The translations under genes and the position numbers were made by a program. Under the pieces are notes generated by a model that did no database searches, had not been told where the DNA came from, and was given only the letters and a program-made list of their open reading frames with translations. 64,000 nt of DNA from Armatimonadota bacterium (GTDB taxonomy: Bacteria > Armatimonadota > Hebobacteria > CAIYQO01): positions 124,001 through 188,000 of the forward strand of contig JAKPKV010000126.1 in the NCBI GenBank assembly GCA_029553475.1, read 5' to 3'. Below are positions 59,230-64,000 of the stretch, piece after piece. Position 1 is the first letter of the stretch, and each line of letters begins with the position of its first letter.

Positions 59230-60367
59230 TTGATGATTGAGAACGAACAGACGCAGGTGCTTGATGTGCAGCCTCCCCACCGCACCACGTGGATACTGGG
59301 GTTTCGGACGGGCACACCGTGGAAGAAGGGGGTGGCAATTGTCGGATATTTTATATTCGGTATGACGTTACTGTCGTGGTGGCAGGTATACGAAGCGTGG
59401 GATGACCGTCTCTACAACTTGCTGGGCTTCCTTGTGATGGTCGTTCCGACCTTTGCCTATGCTACAAACCTTTGCGGGGTGCGTGATCGCCTCTGTCCGG
59501 TTGGGACAGGACGCATTGTAACGCTCCTTGGGTGGGGTCTGCTCATCATCTTCATCAGCATTATGGTCGGAGCCGGGATCATGTCGATAGATAACGCCAA
59601 CCGGCAAGTGCGACGGGACGCAGTGCTGAAAGCACGTGAAAAGGTAGAGCAACAAGCGAGAGTCGAAAGCTTAGAGGCGGAGAAGGCGCAGCTCGAACAG
59701 GAACGATTTGTCGCCGAGAAGGAAGCGCAAATAGCCCGCGAAGCCGCACGGGTAGCCGCCGCGAAAAATACTGCCCAACAACAGCGCAATATTGTAGAGC
59801 AGCAGGAGGCGAAGCGCCGTGAGGCTGAACAGCGTAAGGCCGAAGCGCTGGAGGCGAAACGCCGTGCCGAGCGAGAACGCGTGGCAGCGCAACGGCGTGC
59901 GGAAGCCGAACGGCAGCGCCAATATCAACGCTATGCCGACCGGGTGGCGAATGCACGATGGAGCCGTGACCTATATACCCCACAGAATGGGAATTTCATG
60001 ACTGCGTCGGATGTGTTCAATGCCATGCGGGACGGCGGCATTACCATCACGCCGCAGCGTATTCCCCCGGCGACCGTCAGGCAGGCTCCGTGGAAGTACT
60101 ACGGCAACCTCATCACGGTGCAGGGGCAATGCTCGGTGTTACAGTGCTTTCCGGCGGGGGATAACGTGTCGGCGCAGCTTGGGGGGTAACGAATATACTG
60201 CTGTCTGCATGACCTGTGATGATGGGACGTATGTGATGGCGTATCTGTTGGGAGCGGTGACCGGGACGCGGGAGGGGGCATGGATAAACGTCACGGGCTT
60301 TCCAGCAGGATTATTCAAAAGCCGACACGGGGAACCGGCTCTTGTACTGATCGGGGATTATCGCTGA
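59230..60367 (+). CDS. Membrane / coiled-coil protein with a frameshift
   Basis: Two or three membrane helices (residues about 35-125), a long Glu/Arg/Ala-rich coiled coil (about 130-240), and an OB-like C-terminal domain (YYGNLITVQGQCSVLQ). The first frame stops at 60189 right after a run of six G (60181-60186). Removing one G lets the frame continue for 60 codons (NEYTAVCMTCDDGTYVMAYL, INVTGFPAG) to 60367, which completes a typical beta-barrel fold. It is therefore either a one-base indel, a sequencing error or a slippage site. Confidence 0.6.
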
Positions 60368-60422
60368 AGCCATCGATGGGGCGAAGATGTTTCACAATGA
60401 GGCGTCAAAGTTTACGATCTCC

Positions 60423-60451
60423 TTTACAACATGAGCATATGGCGATATAAT
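60423..60451 (+). promoter_or_regulatory. Near-consensus promoter of the 60-kb RNA
   Basis: TTTACA (60423-60428), 17 bp, TATAAT (60446-60451). Confidence 0.75.
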
Positions 60452-60457
60452 AAGAGC

Positions 60458-60619
60458 GCATCCTGAACGTCCGGTAGCAGTACCGGACTGGCAACCGACC
60501 CATGAGACGGCACGGTGCCTTGAGCGACATTCGCTCGATGTGCGAGTCATCGACTCGAAACGCGTCTCGACATAGATCGCCGTCTCCAAACGCCACGGGT
60601 GCATACCCCGTGGCGTTTC
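60458..60619 (+). ncRNA. Candidate structured small RNA of about 160 nt
   Basis: Four perfect stems in order: GTCCGGTA/TACCGGAC (60469-60488, GCAG loop). A closing helix GAGACGG (60504-60510)/CCGTCTC (60580-60586) encloses GAGCGA/TCGCTC (60522-60536) and CGAGTC/GACTCG (60543-60557). A terminator-like 12-bp stem AAACGCCACGGG/CCCGTGGCGTTT (60588-60618) follows. There is no ORF. It could be a stand-alone sRNA or the leader of the following operon. The family is not recognised. Confidence 0.65.
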
Positions 60620-60671
60620 CGGCTTGGTGGGTTGCATTAAATGAAAAATTACCGGAAGGGGGTAGTCGGTA

Positions 60672-61139
60672 ATGTCAAAAATGACGCTGCTTGTTGAACT
60701 CGAACAGCAGGTGGAGCATGTCCCAATGGCCGTTACAACACTAGGGGTTCTCGAAGACCGGCTGAACGCTCGTGGTACAGACGGGTGGCGTCTCGAACAG
60801 GCGACACAAATGATCATGCGAAAAGGCGGGAGTTTGTTCAGTCTGCGCAGCGCCTACTATAACGACGATGTGTTGCTTGTGTTCGAGAGAACCAATCGGC
60901 GACAGTACTACAGGTGCCGATTATTAGAGCGAAAGGCGGAACCTGAGGATGACCTTGCACAGATCAACGCTGCGCTCGTTGAGCAGAATGACAAGGGGTT
61001 CCGGTTGATGCAGATGCTGCACTTTTCCAGCATCAGTGATCGGTTAGATCGTCCGACAGTTGGTACGGCAGCGCACCTGCTGATCTTTCTCCGTGCTGGC
61101 AAGCTGCTGCTGCGGGAGGTAGACGATGCAACAACATAA
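60672..61139 (+). CDS. Unknown protein with two DUF4177-like halves
   Basis: 155 residues. Two similar segments, ...EDRLNARGTDGWRLEQATQM and NAALVEQNDKGFRLMQMLHF, resemble the L-N-x-x-G-x-x-G-W-x-L pattern of DUF4177 domains, here duplicated. It overlaps the next gene by 14 bp, so a three-gene overlapping operon begins here. Confidence 0.55.
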   Translation: MSKMTLLVELEQQVEHVPMAVTTLGVLEDRLNARGTDGWRLEQATQMIMRKGGSLFSLRSAYYNDDVLLVFERTNRRQYYRCRLLERKAEPEDDLAQINAALVEQNDKGFRLMQMLHFSSISDRLDRPTVGTAAHLLIFLRAGKLLLREVDDATT

Positions 61140-61626
61140 GCTCACTCCGTTCGTTGACATGCCCGAAGGCATCGAAGTTGAGCGCGCTACACCTGAGATT
61201 GTCATGGCACCAGACAATCCATCGTTTCGCATGAGGGCGTCTGTAGTGCTTCTCACCAACGACTCGTTACTTATGCACGCGGTGGAGAAAATCACCCTGC
61301 AGTATGACATGGACTTGGTGCTGATTACATCGCCGCTGACGCTGGTCGCCTTCCCGCTGGCCGTCGTGCAGGTGGTTGACCCGGCCTGCGGCACACGGGC
61401 CGACTGGCGACTATTTATTAGCGACCTGCGTGCGGTCTACCGGTACGAGGCGGAGAACTTAGCACCCCTGCTGCTGTACGGCGAATATATGAAGGTCGAT
61501 GCCATGCTTCGCAGGATCATCCCGTGGAAGCTGACGAGTGCGGAGGCGTTCCATCGGGAAGTGCTCCCCGCGCTACTGCGCCGGGTCGAGACCCTGTGTC
61601 TGATTCGAAGGGCATGTAATGGATGA
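61126..61626 (+). CDS. Unknown protein, middle gene of overlapping trio
   Basis: 166 residues, no signal peptide or membrane helix. The start overlaps the upstream gene by 14 bp and the end overlaps the next by 8 bp. I recognise no motif. The tight overlaps imply a complex or joint function. Confidence 0.55.
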   Translation: MQQHKLTPFVDMPEGIEVERATPEIVMAPDNPSFRMRASVVLLTNDSLLMHAVEKITLQYDMDLVLITSPLTLVAFPLAVVQVVDPACGTRADWRLFISDLRAVYRYEAENLAPLLLYGEYMKVDAMLRRIIPWKLTSAEAFHREVLPALLRRVETLCLIRRACNG

Positions 61627-61981
61627 GGCGCCGTTTATACCAGACCTGTATGTCCTGACCGAGTATCGTCGTCCGTCTTTCATCACGGGCGCAGCGGTGA
61701 TGGGCGTGCGGCAAAAGCGTGTCGCGCTGCCCGAGGGGATCGATGGTCTACCGCTGTCCGAGCGATATAGAGTAGTCGGGGAGATCATCCGACGGCACTA
61801 CGCTACGTCGCACGGCGAGTGCCCGCTCTTCGGGCGGATCACCGGTTATGCGTATCGGCTGACAACTGACACGGCGACGATGTTTACCGTCGAGGGGCAA
61901 GTGCAAGCCGAGTGCATTGCGTTTCGCGAAGCAGGCGTTGCCGTGGCCCGTATCGGGCGGCACAGCATCAGGTTTGAGTAG
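61619..61981 (+). CDS. Unknown protein, last gene of overlapping trio
   Basis: 120 residues. Contains VRQKRVALPEGIDGLPLSERYRVVGEIIRR and a beta-rich C-terminus. No family recognised. It ends 60 bp before the tyrosine recombinase. Confidence 0.5.
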   Translation: MDEAPFIPDLYVLTEYRRPSFITGAAVMGVRQKRVALPEGIDGLPLSERYRVVGEIIRRHYATSHGECPLFGRITGYAYRLTTDTATMFTVEGQVQAECIAFREAGVAVARIGRHSIRFE

Positions 61982-62041
61982 GCCGGTCTTTAAGGCGGTG
62001 CAATATTAGGCGGGCAAAACACAATATGGGGTGACACAGGT

Positions 62042-63004
62042 ATGACAACAACCGCATTAGTTCCGATACAATCGACAGGCATCGTGCCGGTATTCACCGG
62101 TACCGCGCACGAACTGGTGAAGGCGTTCTTCGACGGGCGCAATCCCCGCACGCTGCAAGCGTATCAGCAAGACTTGGATGCCTTCCGCACGTTCCTTGGG
62201 GTGGAGACCATGAATGACGCCGCCCATCGACTTCTCGTAGGGGGACACGGAGCGGCAAACCACCTCGCGCTGACCTACAAGGCGGCGATGCTGGAGCGCG
62301 GGCTGCAGCCGACCACGATCAACCGGCGCTTGGCTGCACTGCGGTCGCTGGTAAAAATGGCCTGCACGTTGGGATTGGTGCCGTGGGGGTTAGAGGTGGC
62401 GAATATCAGGGCGAAAGCCTACCGCGACACCCGTGGGCCAGGACGGAGCGGCTACCGCAGTCTGCTTCAAGCGGCGGAAGCGCATCGTGACCCGCGCATC
62501 CGGCTGCGGAACGTGGCGATCCTGCACCTGCTGCATGATCTCGCACTGCGCCGGGGTGAAGTAGCTACGCTCGATCTAGCCGATCTCGACCTGCAGACCG
62601 GCGTGGTGGCGGTATTGGGGAAAGGTCGCACCCAACAGGAGTTCCTCACCCTCCCCGAGCCGACCCGTGCCGCACTGCAGGCGTGGATCGAGGTGCGCGG
62701 CACGGATGACGGCCCGCTCTTCACCAACTTCGACCGGGCGGGAAAGGGAAAGCGTCTTACCGGGTCGGGCCTGTATTACATGATCCGCGACTTGGGACAG
62801 CGCGTTGGGGTAAAGACTCGCCCGCACGGACTGCGGCACACCGCGATCACAACCGCAGTCATGGCGGCGCAGGCGAACGGCTTTGGGTTGGAAGAGGTGC
62901 TGGACTTTTCCCGGCACGCGGACGTGAAGACGCTCCTGATTTACCGCGACAGGGAGCGCGACATGCAGGGGCATCTGGCCGCGCTGGTCGCCGGATCGGT
63001 GTAA
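62042..63004 (+). CDS. Tyrosine recombinase (XerC/phage-integrase type)
   Basis: 320 residues. N-terminal SAM-like core-binding domain (about 20-115), then the catalytic domain: Arg170 (DLALRRGE), Lys194 (LGKGRTQQ), His262 and Arg265 (PHGLRHTA), His292 (SRHADVKTLL) and nucleophile Tyr301. All catalytic residues are present, so it is likely active. It is a second recombinase in an element that already has a serine integrase. It may resolve dimers, or mark an element nested in the first. Confidence 0.92.
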   Translation: MTTTALVPIQSTGIVPVFTGTAHELVKAFFDGRNPRTLQAYQQDLDAFRTFLGVETMNDAAHRLLVGGHGAANHLALTYKAAMLERGLQPTTINRRLAALRSLVKMACTLGLVPWGLEVANIRAKAYRDTRGPGRSGYRSLLQAAEAHRDPRIRLRNVAILHLLHDLALRRGEVATLDLADLDLQTGVVAVLGKGRTQQEFLTLPEPTRAALQAWIEVRGTDDGPLFTNFDRAGKGKRLTGSGLYYMIRDLGQRVGVKTRPHGLRHTAITTAVMAAQANGFGLEEVLDFSRHADVKTLLIYRDRERDMQGHLAALVAGSV

Positions 63005-63149
63005 GGTTGACAGAGTAAGGCGGTGATGACGGGGGTAGACCGGGTGTCTGCCCCGTCGCGTTGTTCACGCAAATCCCCATTATCGTGAACATAATAACGA
63101 CGTAGCCCAAACGATCAACCCTGGTTTTATTTCGGGGCGGAATGACCGA

Positions 63150-63893
63150 TCAGCCATCAGTATCTACTCCGGCGGGGATTTTGATGATCGTTGGGTTGGA
63201 TTCACGGAGCACAACGATGGTGGCGATCTGCCAATCGACGATAGCATCGCCGACCCTCATCTTTTGACGTTTGCGTTCGCCAAACACCATATACCCTTGC
63301 TGCTCAAGTTCTTGAAGCAGAGTTCCCATTGTAAAGCCTGCCTGCACTATAGCGGCAGTTCCAAGGTCTTCGAGAATATCAAGGTCTTCGACTTCCTGAA
63401 GGAAGCCCGCGATAAGCGACGTGTCTTCCTCAGTCTCAAGTTCCTCGTGATCGTATTGAAAGGCGTGGCATCCCCGGCACATGGAGACTAGCCGCTTTCC
63501 CGATGTGATGCGCGGGAGTAAGGTTATTCCTTCGCTAGACTTCGGTGATCCGCTCGTTGTACTGCCGATCTCCAACACAGTACGAACCCATTGCTCATGA
63601 GCCTCTTTAAGCGCGATCAGTTTTTCCTCTGCGAAGCGCTCCGGTTGATCGTCTATCTGCTTGTGATGGGTTTTACAGAGCACGATCAGGTTGTCGTAGC
63701 TGTCGGGGTCGATGGAAAGGTCGTCGCGGTACCGGGCGCTGTCGGGTGTCTGTCCGACGATATGGCACTCGTCACCGACAACGGCATCTCGGTCACCCGC
63801 CGCCTCTGACGGCATCACAAGTTCACACCGGCATAATGCACATCGGTTGCCGGATCGCGCCCACAGTATTTTCCTCGTACGGTCTGTGATAGC
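63150..63893 (-). CDS. HNH endonuclease-domain protein
   Basis: 247 residues from MAITDRTRKILWARSGNRC (an upstream ATG at 63935 is possible). An HNH core: CALCRCEL, then DECHIVGQT, then SYDNLIVLCKTHHKQID. The C-terminal 130 residues are acidic and unrecognised. It could be a defence nuclease or an element-encoded endonuclease. It is convergent with the tyrosine recombinase. Nothing else is visible to 64000. Confidence 0.85.
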   Translation of the reverse strand, partial: AITDRTRKILWARSGNRCALCRCELVMPSEAAGDRDAVVGDECHIVGQTPDSARYRDDLSIDPDSYDNLIVLCKTHHKQIDDQPERFAEEKLIALKEAHEQWVRTVLEIGSTTSGSPKSSEGITLLPRITSGKRLVSMCRGCHAFQYDHEELETEEDTSLIAGFLQEVEDLDILEDLGTAAIVQAGFTMGTLLQELEQQGYMVFGERKRQKMRVGDAIVDWQIATIVVLRESNPTIIKIPAGVDTDG

Positions 63894-64000
63894 CATCGAT
63901 AAGCAGTCCGTTATACAAATCCGCGCTGTACCCAACCTTCACCTGAGACTGGTCGCGGCGCTGTCGGCCCCAACTCACGCAAGAAAGAACTCACCATTGC

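Larger units (their letters stand above)
53192..64000. mobile_element. Integrated genetic element at tRNA-fMet
   Basis: Starts at the 3' end of tRNA-fMet with a serine recombinase pointing into the tRNA. Contents are a reverse transcriptase, an XRE repressor with divergent cargo, unknown proteins, a tyrosine recombinase and an HNH nuclease. Base composition is visibly less GC-rich and codon use is freer than to the left. I see no second copy of the tRNA 3' end before 64000, so the right boundary is open. Confidence 0.75.

Overview
The window is 64 kb of a GC-rich (roughly two thirds or more G+C by eye) bacterial chromosome from a diderm organism. Two outer-membrane-type beta-barrel proteins, an LpxL-like acyltransferase and many Sec signal peptides support that. 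Secreted LamG, SGNH and HEAT proteins, a LacI regulator, a copper-amine-oxidase-N stalk protein and many short dispersed repeats point to an Armatimonadota-like or similar uncultured lineage. This placement is inference, because the window holds no rRNA.

Layout: 0-11 kb is a carbohydrate and envelope block (secreted LamG/TIM-barrel protein, LacI regulator, URO-D-family protein, two paralogous barrels, SGNH hydrolase overlapping a glycoside-hydrolase-like gene). 11-17 kb is core metabolism: pheA, accD-accA, an orphan HigA antitoxin beside a HigB stump, and a tRNA-Tyr-tyrS unit. That unit is preceded by a 23-codon leader ORF with four consecutive Tyr codons and a terminator that can refold, which is the textbook layout of ribosome-mediated attenuation. 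17-29 kb has a structured-RNA candidate, an 11-codon micro-ORF with its own promoter, a three-gene phosphorelay cluster, a secreted GDD-repeat protein, an SDR, a kinase-FGE fusion and mtnA. 29-53 kb has ilvBN, a giant secreted HEAT-repeat protein, holB, a PhoB-type regulator, a TSUP-anSME pair, a multi-GAF sensor, YihY, an LpxL-like acyltransferase, tgt, a GHMP kinase and a CBS protein.

From tRNA-fMet (53.1 kb) to the window end lies an integrated element of lower GC. A large serine recombinase gene ends inside the tRNA. It is followed by a frameshifted reverse transcriptase with a structured upstream region, an XRE repressor divergent from a cargo operon with operator-like palindromes in between, unknown membrane and small proteins, a small-RNA candidate with a near-consensus promoter, a tyrosine recombinase and an HNH nuclease. 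No second attachment site is visible, so the element probably continues past the window.

Short dispersed repeats recur between genes, including a 180-bp element with perfect 38-bp inverted ends. All functional calls come from reading motifs in the sequence; no database search was run.
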